From NCBI GenBank assembly GCA_018712945.1, contig DVFZ01000005.1, positions 1 to 38,260 of the forward strand: a DNA stretch of 38,260 bases. The letters run 5' to 3'. Position 1 is the first letter of the stretch. Every line of letters starts with the position of its first letter. Of the stretch, positions 18,191 to 27,096 are shown piece after piece. Origin of the DNA: Candidatus Pullichristensenella stercorigallinarum. GTDB taxonomy: Bacteria > Bacillota > Clostridia > Christensenellales > Aristaeellaceae. Under the pieces are notes generated by a model. The model was given only the letters and a program-made list of their open reading frames with translations, was not told where the DNA came from and ran no database searches. Made by a program: the position numbers and the translations under genes.

Positions 18191-18852
18191 TTATAGCCCA
18201 CTCCCCAGACGGTTTCAATCTGCCCCTGCGCGCCTGCCTGGGCGAGCTTGGAGCGGATGCGCTTGATGTGCTCGGCCACGACGTTGCTGGAGCCCTCGCC
18301 ATCCCAGCCCCAGACGCGCTCGTAAATGCGCTCCTTGTCAAACACCTGGCCGCGGTTTTGCGTGAGCAATTCCACAATATCAAATTCCTTCTTTGCCAGC
18401 GGCACGCGCGTCCCGCGCACATAGACGGCCCTTTCCAGATAGTCCACGGCCACATCGCCCTCGAAGTAGACCCTTGCCGCGCGGCGGGGGCGCTCCTCGC
18501 GGCGCAGGTGCGCGGCCACGCGGGCGTTCAGTTCGTCCAGCGAAAAGGGCTTGGTCACATAATCGTCGCCGCCGGCGGCAAAACCCTCAATCTTGTCCGC
18601 GTCGGTCACGCGGGCGGTGAGAAAGATAATCGGGCAGCGCACGAATTCGCGGATGGCGCGGCACACGCTCAGGCCGTCCCGCCCCGGCATGTTCACATCC
18701 AGCAGGATGATGTCCGGCGCATGGGCGGCCTTTTCTACGGCTTCATCGTAATTGCCCGCCGTGAACACCAGATAGCCAAGCATGGCAAAGTTGTCGCGCA
18801 ACAGGGCGACCAAATCTTTTTCATCGTCTACAATCAATATGGAATGGCGCAT
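18178..18852 (-). CDS. OmpR/PhoB-type response regulator
   Basis: DNA-binding partner of the adjacent histidine kinase. Receiver domain (1-120) with the acidic pocket VDDE, phosphoacceptor Asp52 (IILLDVNMP) and conserved Lys101 (TKPF); winged-helix output domain (about 127-224) ending in VWGVGYKW. Length 224 aa. The frame is open further upstream, but the ATG at 18852 has GGGGAGGG 5 nt before it and starts the receiver fold exactly. A TATAAT lies 43-48 nt upstream (18895-18900) but lacks a clear -35. Confidence 0.95.
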   Translation of the reverse strand: MRHSILIVDDEKDLVALLRDNFAMLGYLVFTAGNYDEAVEKAAHAPDIILLDVNMPGRDGLSVCRAIREFVRCPIIFLTARVTDADKIEGFAAGGDDYVTKPFSLDELNARVAAHLRREERPRRAARVYFEGDVAVDYLERAVYVRGTRVPLAKKEFDIVELLTQNRGQVFDKERIYERVWGWDGEGSSNVVAEHIKRIRSKLAQAGAQGQIETVWGVGYKWVK

Positions 18853-18899
18853 GCCGATCCCTCCCCGCCCAGCATACGGGAGAATTTTCAAGAAATTAT

Positions 18900-18946
18900 A
18901 AACAAACGGCGGAGCGGCCCGGCATATGCGCATGGCCCCTCCGCCG
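18900..18946 (-). terminator. Terminator-like hairpin upstream of the response regulator
   Basis: On the minus strand CGGCGGAG (18939-18946) pairs with CTCCGCCG (18907-18914); after one mismatch, GGCC pairs with GGCC. The hairpin is followed by TTTGTTTATAAT. It would end transcription coming from rsfS and from the structured element, just before the two-component operon. Confidence 0.7.
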
Positions 18947-18958
18947 CATGCGGCGTTT

Positions 18959-19199
18959 CCCGGCGCGTATGCGCCGGGACAAAGCGCTGACAAAACCTGC
19001 AAATGCGAAAATTGCCCTGAAGAATATAGAAATCAGAGGCAAATTCCGCTTACTGCGTCAGCAAACTTGCAGTTCCCGGTCGCTTACGTCCGTGTAAGCT
19101 CCCTTGTCTGCAAGCCTGCTTCCTTGTCTTGGAGGCTTTCTCATCACTCTGGTAGTCTGTTGGCAAAGTCAACAGACTGCCCGGCGCGTATGCGCCGGG
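18959..19199. repeat. Structured gene-free element bounded by two identical 20-bp palindromes
   Basis: The palindrome CCCGGCGCGTATGCGCCGGG occurs at 18959-18978 and again at 19180-19199, 221 bp apart. Between them are a perfect 9-bp stem with 7-nt loop (19154-19178); a nested stem-loop CTTGCAG/CTGCAAG (19066-19072, 19108-19114) around CTTAC/GTAAG (19083-19087, 19094-19098); a 9-bp stem with one bulge (19012-19042); and GCTGAC/GTCAGC enclosing it (18986-18991, 19057-19062). No coding frame stands out. It may be a MITE/REP-like repeat or a non-coding RNA on the minus strand ending at the terminator at 18900. No known RNA class was recognised. Confidence 0.65.
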
Positions 19200-19222
19200 A
19201 TCTGCAGGCGGTCTTGCTGCGT

Positions 19223-19588
19223 TCAGGCGTCGGCCTGCGCCGCTTCAAAGGTAATCTGGTTTGAGCCGTCCATCCACAAGCGCTCGATATTGTAATAGGC
19301 GCGCTCCTCGGGATGGAACACATGCACAATGACGTGCGCATAGTCCAGCACCACCCAGCGCGATTCGTTCATGCCCTCGTGGCGGCGCACCGGCACGCCC
19401 TCGGCGTCGAGCTTTTCCTCGACGTCCTCGGCCAGCGTGCGCACCGCCTGCACGTTGCGGCCGGTGGCGATGACGAAGAAGTCCGTGATGGAAGTAAGGT
19501 GGTCAACCTGGAGAATGGTGATGTCGGTCGCGCCCTTTTTGTCGAGTACCTCCGCGATTTTCAGCGCCAGTTCCCTGGATTTCATCAT
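19223..19588 (-). CDS. rsfS: Ribosomal silencing factor RsfS
   Basis: Binds ribosomal protein uL14 on the 50S subunit and blocks subunit joining when nutrients are short. The 121-aa chain has the family core (DHLTSITDFFVIATGRNVQAVR, within residues 29-50, and WVVLDYAHVIVHVFHPEERAYYNIERLW). It follows the nadD-yqeK fusion by 15 bp, the conserved nadD-yqeK-rsfS order. The first ATG is used because AGGAGGG lies 10 nt upstream; the second ATG follows directly and is also possible. Confidence 0.95.
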   Translation of the reverse strand: MMKSRELALKIAEVLDKKGATDITILQVDHLTSITDFFVIATGRNVQAVRTLAEDVEEKLDAEGVPVRRHEGMNESRWVVLDYAHVIVHVFHPEERAYYNIERLWMDGSNQITFEAAQADA

Positions 19589-19603
19589 GCCAGCTATTCC
19601 CTC

Positions 19604-20716
19604 CTAATGGTAGAGCATCGTTTCCACGCGCGGATGCACCGCGCAGCCCGTTTCCTGAAGATGTTTTTTGGTCAGTTCCGCACACTTGGACGCCGCCGCG
19701 CGCAAATCGGTTCCCGCCAGCGCCCGGGCCTCGGAAAGGCCGGGGAAGTCCTCGCGCCCGGGCTCGGTAAAGTCGGCCACAAACACCGCCAGCATCAGCC
19801 CCGTCATCTCCGGCCCGCCCAGCGTGTGGCAGCGGATGGCCTCGAGAATCTCCGCGTCGCGCACGCCAAAGGTTTCCCGCGCCACCGCCATGCCTGCGGG
19901 CGCGTGCAGAAGCTGTGGATTGGCCATTTCCCCCGCGTCGGCAACGCCTTCCGCGAGGCGGCGTTGTTCCGCTTCCGGCAGGCACTTGGCCGCGTCGTGC
20001 AGAAGCCCCGCCACGCGCGCCGCCGCCGCGTCCAGGCCGTGGATGCGCGCCAGGCGCTCACTTTCGTCGCGCACGCCCAACGTATGGCGGAAGCGATGCT
20101 TGGTGAGCATGCCGCGCAACATATTTTCCGCCTCCGCTTCGGGCACGTTCATCAGATACAGGCCCTTTTCGCGGATATACGCGGCCACCCTGTCCCCCAC
20201 CATGCCGCGCAAATCGCCGCGCACAGATGCGATTTCGCGCACCCGCGTGGAGGACACGTCCGGCGGGTCGCCATCCAGCCAAAGGACGCGCGCGCCCTCC
20301 GGGATTTTTTCGGCCCGTCCGCCCCGCCGCGCCGCCGCGAAGCTGCACAGTTTGAATACCTCCCGGTATTCGCGCCAGGTAACGAGGTTGCCGAGCGTGT
20401 CCGCGCCGATGATGTAGATCAGTTCGCTGTCTTTTTCGCGCGCATGCAGGCGGCGCAGCGTATCCACGGTATAGGTCGCGCCCTTGCGGTGCACTTCCAG
20501 ATCGGATACGGTAAATTCGCCGTCCGCCGCCAGGCGCGCCATTGCCAGACGGTCCTCCGCCATGGCGTGGCAATGCTTGTGCGGCGGGTCGCCCGCGGGC
20601 AGGAGGATTGCTTCGGAAAGGAAAAGCTGCTCCTTTGCCATGCGCAGAAGCGCCGTGTGCCCAAGATGGACGGGATCGAGCGTGCCGCCGAGAATGCCAA
20701 TTTTCTTGCGTTCCAT
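19604..20716 (-). CDS. nadD: NadD-YqeK fusion: nicotinate-nucleotide adenylyltransferase with HD hydrolase domain
   Basis: A single 370-aa chain joins two enzymes usually encoded by adjacent genes. Residues 1-190 are NadD, which adenylylates nicotinate mononucleotide in NAD synthesis: GGTLDPVHLGH (10-20) and SSTRVRE (155-161) are the nucleotidyltransferase motifs. Residues about 195-370 are YqeK, an HD-domain phosphohydrolase whose family includes symmetrical Ap4A hydrolases; metal ligands are His211 and the His240-Asp241 pair in LLHDAAK. No stop or frameshift separates the two parts. The ATG at 20716 begins the NadD fold; there is no good ribosome site, and a promoter lies directly upstream. 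A six-codon-longer start (MVYNKG) is possible. Confidence 0.93.
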   Translation of the reverse strand: MERKKIGILGGTLDPVHLGHTALLRMAKEQLFLSEAILLPAGDPPHKHCHAMAEDRLAMARLAADGEFTVSDLEVHRKGATYTVDTLRRLHAREKDSELIYIIGADTLGNLVTWREYREVFKLCSFAAARRGGRAEKIPEGARVLWLDGDPPDVSSTRVREIASVRGDLRGMVGDRVAAYIREKGLYLMNVPEAEAENMLRGMLTKHRFRHTLGVRDESERLARIHGLDAAAARVAGLLHDAAKCLPEAEQRRLAEGVADAGEMANPQLLHAPAGMAVARETFGVRDAEILEAIRCHTLGGPEMTGLMLAVFVADFTEPGREDFPGLSEARALAGTDLRAAASKCAELTKKHLQETGCAVHPRVETMLYH

Positions 20717-20722
20717 ACCCTT

Positions 20723-20751
20723 ATTATACACCATGTCGCGGCGGGTGAAAA
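20723..20751 (-). promoter_or_regulatory. Promoter of nadD-yqeK, possibly leaderless
   Basis: Minus strand: TTTTCA (20746-20751), 17-nt spacer, perfect TATAAT (20723-20728). Only six nucleotides separate the -10 from the ATG at 20716, so transcription should start at or next to the start codon. The gene upstream is on the opposite strand, so a promoter is needed here. Confidence 0.7.
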
Positions 20752-20819
20752 GCATTTTTCCCGCGCAAGCGTGGCATGGATGGCGCTTTTTGGGGAAAAA
20801 TTTCCTTGGAGGGATGTAT

Positions 20820-21539
20820 ATGGGTAAACGGATTGACCGCGCGGCGCTGCACGTGGTGGCAGCGCTGGCGTTATACCTGTTTTTTGCGGCGGCGTTTCGC
20901 AACATCTGGGCGGCGGCAGCGTGCGCCCTGTGCGCCATGCTGTGCCTGCGCCACGCGCTTTCGGGGCTGACAGGGCGGCTGCCGCAACGGGAAAAGCGGC
21001 GCGCGCGCGTCCTGGCGGAAGTGGAGCGCTGGGCGCTGCTGGATATGCAGGCGGCGGAAAAAGAGGCGCGTGCCCTGCTCGAAAAGGCATATCCCGGCCA
21101 AACCGAGGGCGCGGAAATCGTCATGGCGCTGCGCCATCCGCAGGGGCCGCCGCTGGACATAAGCGCTTTGCTCGATTTGTGGCGCGGGCGGGCGGACGGG
21201 CGGCTCATCGTCGTGGCCACCGCCCGCGCCGACCCCGCCGCGCGCGCCTGCGCCGCGAAGCTGACGCATCCCGCCGTGTGCCTGGTCGACGCCGAACGGC
21301 TGTGCGCGCTTTTAAGCAAATTCCCGCCCGCCGCATCGGAAGCGCCGCCGCCGCGCCGCCGCTTGCGCATCGCCGTTAGCCGCGAGCGCGCCCCGAGGCG
21401 GCTGCTGTTCGGCCTGTTGCTGCTGCTTATGTATCTCTTGCTGGGCAATCCCCTGTATCTGGGCGCGTCGCTTCTGACGCTTCTTCTGGCGGCGCTGGGA
21501 TGGAAAAAGCCGCCCGTTCCCAGGCGGCTGTTCGAATGA
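20820..21539 (+). CDS. Membrane protein with degenerate Mrr-like nuclease-fold domain
   Basis: No named family was recognised with certainty. The 239-aa chain has two N-terminal membrane helices (about 8-44), a basic linker, a soluble domain (about 65-168) and two C-terminal helices (about 195-227). The soluble part ends LIVVATARADPAARACAAKL then VCLVDAERLCALL, closely resembling the end of Mrr_cat restriction-endonuclease domains, where a strand, a helix of Ala/Arg residues and a final LIDGxxLxxLL strand occur. The expected Q/ExK catalytic motif is not visible (AEIVMALRH in its place), so it is probably non-catalytic. GGAGGG 6 nt upstream supports the ATG at 20820. It is convergent with yhbY (6-bp gap) and divergent from nadD. 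Confidence 0.6.
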   Translation: MGKRIDRAALHVVAALALYLFFAAAFRNIWAAAACALCAMLCLRHALSGLTGRLPQREKRRARVLAEVERWALLDMQAAEKEARALLEKAYPGQTEGAEIVMALRHPQGPPLDISALLDLWRGRADGRLIVVATARADPAARACAAKLTHPAVCLVDAERLCALLSKFPPAASEAPPPRRRLRIAVSRERAPRRLLFGLLLLLMYLLLGNPLYLGASLLTLLLAALGWKKPPVPRRLFE

Positions 21540-21545
21540 AACCCT

Positions 21546-21839
21546 TTACAGGTCTTCCAGGCGGATTTTGGAGTTCTCCCGCGCCTGGCGGTAGATGACA
21601 AAGCGGCTGCCGATGACCTGCACAGGTTCGGCATGTACGCGCTCGCACAACTCGGCGCAGGCCTCGCGCGCGTCCATGGGCGCGTTTTTCTGCACGGTGG
21701 CTTTGATCAGTTCGCGCGCTTCGAGCGCGTCCCAGGCCTGTTTGACGAGGTTGTCGCTTATGCCGTCCTTGCCGATATGCAAAACCGGGTCGATGGTATT
21801 GGCCATGGCGCGCAGGGCGGCCCGCTGTCTGGTGGTCAT
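21546..21839 (-). CDS. yhbY: CRM-domain ribosome assembly RNA-binding protein YhbY
   Basis: Small RNA-binding protein (97 aa) of the CRM family that associates with pre-50S particles. The family pattern is clear: N-terminal LRAMANTIDPVLHIGKDG (with the GxxG-type loop IGKDG), then LEARELIKATV and the closing GSRFVIYRQ. It follows obg by 21 bp in a conserved ribosome-assembly neighbourhood. Confidence 0.93.
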   Translation of the reverse strand: MTTRQRAALRAMANTIDPVLHIGKDGISDNLVKQAWDALEARELIKATVQKNAPMDAREACAELCERVHAEPVQVIGSRFVIYRQARENSKIRLEDL

Positions 21840-21860
21840 ATGTTTGTTCCTCCTTGTGCG

Positions 21861-23123
<1,263 letters not shown>

Positions 23124-23750
23124 TTACGCTCCGTTTTCGCAAAGCTCCGCCTTGAGCGGGCAGCGGTCGCATTCCGGCCCGCGCGCGTGACAGACGCGGC
23201 GGCCGTGCCAGATGAGCAAGTGGTGCGCGTGCGACCACTCCTCGCGGGGTAGTATGTCCCGCAACTGCTTTTCCACGCCGTCCGGCGTGGTGGCGTCCGC
23301 CAGGCCGATGCGGTGGGAAACGCGGAACACGTGCGTGTCCACGGGAATCTGGTCGTCTCCAAAGGCGGCCAGCAGCACCACGCCCGCCGTCTTCTGCCCC
23401 ACACCGGGCAGGGCCATCAGCTCCGCGCGCGTGGAAGGCACTTTGCCGCCATGGTTTTCAGTGATGGCGCGGCAGGCGGCGATGATGTTTTTTGCCTTGT
23501 TGCGATACAGGCCGCATTCGCGGATCTGCGGTTCCAGCTCCTCAGGCGTGAGCGCCGCCATGCTTTCCACGGTGGGATAGCGAGGGAACAGGCGTTCGGT
23601 CACCTGATTGACGCGCTTATCGGTGCACTGGGCGGAAAGGATGGTCGCCACCAGCGTTTCATAGGGGTTGGAAAAATGCAGCTCTGCCCGCGCCTCGGGA
23701 TAGAGGGCGGTCAGCGCATCGAGTACCCGCCGGGCCTTTTGCGCGTCCAT
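23124..23750 (-). CDS. nth: Endonuclease III
   Basis: Bifunctional DNA glycosylase/AP lyase for oxidised pyrimidines in base excision repair. The helix-hairpin-helix LPGVGQKTA carries catalytic Lys120, and Asp138 follows in PVDTHV, matching E. coli numbering. The C-terminal [4Fe-4S] ligands are Cys187, Cys194, Cys197 and Cys204; the last spacing is six residues instead of the common five. Length 208 aa. AAGGAG lies upstream of the ATG. It heads the nth-obg-yhbY run; no clear promoter was found in the GC-rich leader (23751-23880). Confidence 0.96.
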   Translation of the reverse strand: MDAQKARRVLDALTALYPEARAELHFSNPYETLVATILSAQCTDKRVNQVTERLFPRYPTVESMAALTPEELEPQIRECGLYRNKAKNIIAACRAITENHGGKVPSTRAELMALPGVGQKTAGVVLLAAFGDDQIPVDTHVFRVSHRIGLADATTPDGVEKQLRDILPREEWSHAHHLLIWHGRRVCHARGPECDRCPLKAELCENGA

Positions 23751-23888
23751 CGCGTTCTCCTTTCTCCCGCCGCGCGGGGAGAGCTTTTGTAGTCAGACTT
23801 TTAAAGGGCCGCACGGCCCCCTCTCTATCTTACGGCCCGCGCGTTAAATTGTCAAGCCGGAAACGGGTAAATGCATATCGACACATCC

Positions 23889-23917
23889 TTGACAAATTTT
23901 CCTTTTAAAAATATAAT
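23889..23917 (+). promoter_or_regulatory. Consensus sigma-A promoter of the glycosyltransferase-like gene
   Basis: TTGACA (23889-23894), a 17-nt spacer and TATAAT (23912-23917): both hexamers match consensus exactly. The predicted transcript start is near 23924, so an in-frame ATG at 23918 is not translated. Confidence 0.9.
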
Positions 23918-23947
23918 ATGTGTGGCGTTTTGCCGGCGAAAGGTGTT

Positions 23948-25444
23948 ATGAAAATGCGCGTTTCTGCAAAAGGCCCCTTGCGGGCAGGAAAACTTTTCGG
24001 TCTATGTTTGCTGGCGGCCTTTGTCGCCGTCACGCTGATGAGCGAATGTTCCTTCCTCTATCCCATCAACGATTGGAACGACGCCCAATGCTTCTTTACC
24101 GTGGGTAGAACCATTTCCAGCGGCAAAGTGCTCTATCGGGATATCTACGAGCAAAAGGGGCCGCTTCTGTATTTTTTGCATGCCTGCGTGGACTGGTTGC
24201 CCTTTGAAAGCGCAAATCCCTTTCTGGAAATTTACATATTGGAAGTACTCTGCGCCGCAGCGACGCTGTTTTTCCTGATGAAAACGCTGATGCTGTACAC
24301 GGGGAAAAGGCGGCGTGCGCTGGCCTGCCTGCCGCTTTTGGTTGTGCTGGTGTATTGCAGCAGCGCCTTTGTCGTCGGGGACAGCGCCGAGGAATTTGCC
24401 CTGCCCATGGCCGCGTATGTGCTCTACGCGACGCTGCGCATGCTGTGCGGCGAGCGGCACGAACTTTCGCGCAGTGCGCTTTTTGGCATCGGTTTTTTGT
24501 GCGGCTGCGTGTTCTGGATCAAGTATACCTGCCTGTTTTTTGCTCTGGGCGCGATGGCCGTGCCCCTGGCTGTGGCCATACGCGAGCGCAACGGGCGGCT
24601 GCTTGGCCGCGCGGCGGCGTTTGTAACCCTGGGCGTGCTCACCGCTTCCATTCCCGTGGCGGTCTATTTCGGCGTTCACAAGGCTTTTGACGCCTTGTGG
24701 GAAGCCTATTTTTACAACAACATATTCGCCTATTCGTTTGAAGGCGGTCTGCTTGAAAGGCTGCGATACGCCGTGGGACGGACGGCTCGCCACGCTCTTC
24801 ACAATTTCGGGTTTGTGCTGTTTGCGCTGGGCGGATGGATTTACATGCTGCGCCAGAAGCGAACCGCAGAGGCCTGGCACCTGCTCTGCATCGTAGCCGC
24901 GGTATTCCTGAGCTTTTTGATGGGCGGGCGCATTTATGCCTATTCCCTGCTGCCCCTGTCCGTGCTGTCGGTCGTAGGCGCGGCCGGCCTGTGGGCGCTG
25001 CTTGCATGCCTACATCCCCACCGTCAAAGGGCGGCGCTTTGCACGGTTTGCCTGCTGTTGTGCGCGGGGCTTTCCTTCCCGCTCTGGGGGCGGAACTTCA
25101 GCCAGAAGCGCGCGGACGTTTTCGCCTATCGCGTCGTGGAGGCGATAGACGCCGAGCCCGGCGATACGCTGCTGGACGTCGGCTTTCTGGACAATGGACT
25201 CTATACCGCTGGAAATTTCCAGCCCATAACACGCTATTTTTGCCGCCTGAACGTCTCCATTCCGGAAATGAAAGAGGAATGGCGGCGCGTCATCCGCAAC
25301 GGCGAGGCGGACTTCGTCTATACCGGCGAACGGACGTTGGACAGCTTCTGCCCCCCGGAGGAACAGGCCCCCTATGTGCTGCTGGGTGGCGAGGAAAGCA
25401 ATCAGCGTTTATACAAACTAAGCGAGAACAGAGAAAACCGGTAA
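23948..25444 (+). CDS. Polytopic GT-C-like glycosyltransferase (PMT/family 39 type)
   Basis: Membrane protein of about 498 aa with nine or ten predicted helices and a soluble C-terminal tail (about 390-498). The first external loop after helix 1 contains YPINDWNDAQCFFTVGR and later LYRDIYEQKGPLLYFL. This paired-acid loop followed by an RDIYEQKGP-like motif is characteristic of GT-C enzymes that use polyprenyl-phosphate sugars to modify cell-envelope polymers or proteins. Acceptor and donor are unknown. Two starts are possible: 23948 (4 nt after AAAGG) and 23954 (10 nt after). It stands alone and ends 3 bp from the convergent lysR gene, with no separate terminator visible. Confidence 0.75.
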   Translation: MKMRVSAKGPLRAGKLFGLCLLAAFVAVTLMSECSFLYPINDWNDAQCFFTVGRTISSGKVLYRDIYEQKGPLLYFLHACVDWLPFESANPFLEIYILEVLCAAATLFFLMKTLMLYTGKRRRALACLPLLVVLVYCSSAFVVGDSAEEFALPMAAYVLYATLRMLCGERHELSRSALFGIGFLCGCVFWIKYTCLFFALGAMAVPLAVAIRERNGRLLGRAAAFVTLGVLTASIPVAVYFGVHKAFDALWEAYFYNNIFAYSFEGGLLERLRYAVGRTARHALHNFGFVLFALGGWIYMLRQKRTAEAWHLLCIVAAVFLSFLMGGRIYAYSLLPLSVLSVVGAAGLWALLACLHPHRQRAALCTVCLLLCAGLSFPLWGRNFSQKRADVFAYRVVEAIDAEPGDTLLDVGFLDNGLYTAGNFQPITRYFCRLNVSIPEMKEEWRRVIRNGEADFVYTGERTLDSFCPPEEQAPYVLLGGEESNQRLYKLSENRENR

Positions 25445-25447
25445 GCG

Positions 25448-26344
25448 CTAGGTGTCCGGCGCTTCCACGCGCAAAAACGCCGCCGCAAACTCGATAAACC
25501 TTGTCGCCGCAACGCTGAAGGGCTGCGCGCGTCTCCAGGCCAACACGCTTGTGGCCGTCAGGGCCGGGGACAGGGGGCGGCAGGCGATCTTTTCTCGATC
25601 CCAAAGGGGCACTGAGCCTTCGATAACGACCGCATACCCCAGCCCCTGCCGCACCATCAGGGCGGCGTTGGTGCTCAGGTTGCTGGTAAACAGGACGTTG
25701 AGGGCGTCGTAGTCCTTTCCGAACCAGCTGGCCAACTCGCTGCGGACAGTGGCGCGCCGGGGCAGAATCAGCGGCAACTGCGCCAGCTCCGCGGCGGTAA
25801 TGGCTTCCTTTGCCGTAAACGGGTCGTCCGGGCGCATCAGCAAAACCCAGCGCTCCCGCACATTGAGGCGGATAAACTGATATTTTTCCACATCCACCGG
25901 CTCCAGCAACAACCCCACGTCCATCAGGCCGCGCTCCATCTGCTCGCGCACCAGATCGGCGTTGGCCGTTTGCAGGTCGAAGCGCACCAGCGGATATGCC
26001 TCGTGAAAGGCCTCCAACAGCCGCGACAGCAGTTCCACGCCAGCAATCTCCCCACAGCCGATGGCGATCTTTCCCTCTACAAACTGATCCAGATGGCTCA
26101 ATTCTTCCTCCGTCTTATCCACCAGCGAGAGAATTTCCCGCGCCCGGCGGCGCAGCAGCACGCCCTCCGGGGTCAGGGCGATGCGCCGGGCGCTGCGGTC
26201 AAACAGCTTTACGCCCATTTCCTCTTCCATCTGCGCAATCTGACGGCTGAGTGTGGGTTGCGTGATGTGCAGCACCTCCGCCGCGCGGCTGATGCTTTCC
26301 TCGCGCACCACGGCCAGGAAATAGCGCAACACACGGATCTCCAT
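25448..26344 (-). CDS. LysR-family transcriptional regulator
   Basis: 298-aa regulator. The N-terminal winged helix-turn-helix (1-60; SISRAAEVLHITQPTLSRQI) is classical, followed by a linker helix and a two-lobed periplasmic-binding-like effector domain (about 90-295). The frame extends upstream, but the ATG at 26344 has GGGGAGGG before it and matches family starts (MEIRVLRYFLAV). It lies next to two exported flavodoxins and a divergent aldo-keto reductase, a typical redox neighbourhood, and may regulate them. The inducer is unknown. Confidence 0.93.
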   Translation of the reverse strand: MEIRVLRYFLAVVREESISRAAEVLHITQPTLSRQIAQMEEEMGVKLFDRSARRIALTPEGVLLRRRAREILSLVDKTEEELSHLDQFVEGKIAIGCGEIAGVELLSRLLEAFHEAYPLVRFDLQTANADLVREQMERGLMDVGLLLEPVDVEKYQFIRLNVRERWVLLMRPDDPFTAKEAITAAELAQLPLILPRRATVRSELASWFGKDYDALNVLFTSNLSTNAALMVRQGLGYAVVIEGSVPLWDREKIACRPLSPALTATSVLAWRRAQPFSVAATRFIEFAAAFLRVEAPDT

Positions 26345-26378
26345 GCGCTTCCCTCCCCGGAGAATAATATTTGTTGAA

Positions 26379-26415
26379 ATTATAGCATACCCGCCCTGCG
26401 CAGGCAAGGCGGGTA
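26379..26415 (-). promoter_or_regulatory. lysR promoter overlapping an inverted repeat
   Basis: Minus strand: TTGCCT (26402-26407), 17-nt spacer, TATAAT (26379-26384). A perfect 8-bp inverted repeat TACCCGCC/GGCGGGTA (26388-26395, 26408-26415) with a palindromic CCTGCGCAGG in the middle covers the -35 and spacer. It could be an operator for autoregulation and/or the 3' hairpin of the flavodoxin transcript. Confidence 0.65.
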
Positions 26416-26436
26416 CATTCAACGGCAGGGCTTCGC

Positions 26437-27057
26437 CTATTCCACCGCAATTCCCAGGCCAAGGCCATTGACCCATTCGGCCATTTCCTCGCGCGAAGTA
26501 CCGGCGGCAAAGCGCGCGCCCTCCAGCCAGGTCGTTTCTTCGCCCGTCAGGGCATGCAGGTTTTCAGCGCTGGAGCCGATGCCGCTGCCGCCCGAGGTGC
26601 AAAATGGCACCACGGTCTTGCCGGAAAAGTCATAACTTTCCAGGAAAGTGCTGATGATTCGGGGCGCTTCGCCCCACCAAATCGGATAACCGAGAAAAAT
26701 GATATCATACTGTCCGAGATCGGTCAGGGCGCCTTCTTCGCTCTCCGGTTCGGCAATGGCGGGACGGGCATCCGGGTCGTTCATTTCAATGGAGGTGCGG
26801 CTGTTGTCGTCGCCGTAATCAAGGTCCTCGTCTGTATAAGGCTCGGCGGGGATAATTTCATAGAGATCCGCGCCCGTGCTCTCCGCGACGTACTCCGCCA
26901 GCGGGCGGGTGTTGCCCGTGCAGGAGAAATAGGCGACGAGAATGTTCGACGCACCTTCCCCCGGCTGCGGCGTTTGCGAGACGGCCTCCACTTCGGCCAG
27001 CGCCGCACCGGCGCACAACAGACAGAGAACAAGCAGCATGGCAATCGTCTTTTTCAT
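26437..27057 (-). CDS. Exported flavodoxin-like protein
   Basis: 206 aa. A Sec signal peptide (hydrophobic LLVLCLLCAGAALA, cleavage predicted after ALA near residue 21) is followed by a flavodoxin fold. The FMN phosphate loop reads YFSCTGNTRPLAEYVA, and the isoalloxazine-side loops GYPIWWGEAPR and PFCTSGGSGIGSS are present. It should carry electrons outside the cytoplasmic membrane rather than in the cytosol. No lipobox is seen. It lies 39 bp after the related flavodoxin-cyclophilin gene and is probably co-transcribed with it. Partner oxidoreductase unknown. Confidence 0.88.
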   Translation of the reverse strand: MKKTIAMLLVLCLLCAGAALAEVEAVSQTPQPGEGASNILVAYFSCTGNTRPLAEYVAESTGADLYEIIPAEPYTDEDLDYGDDNSRTSIEMNDPDARPAIAEPESEEGALTDLGQYDIIFLGYPIWWGEAPRIISTFLESYDFSGKTVVPFCTSGGSGIGSSAENLHALTGEETTWLEGARFAAGTSREEMAEWVNGLGLGIAVE

Positions 27058-27096
27058 GGCAGTTCCTCCCTTTCTTGAACAGGATGGTCACGGCGG

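Noticed and set aside
19313-20827. A long plus-strand open frame opposite rsfS and nadD-yqeK
   Set aside because: Antisense of conserved genes, with no ribosome site and a biased composition typical of shadow frames.
23765-23820. Hairpins in the nth leader (CTCCCGC.. and GGGCC/GGCCC)
   Set aside because: Stems are short or bulged and lack a proper T-run on either strand; GC-rich DNA gives such pairs often.
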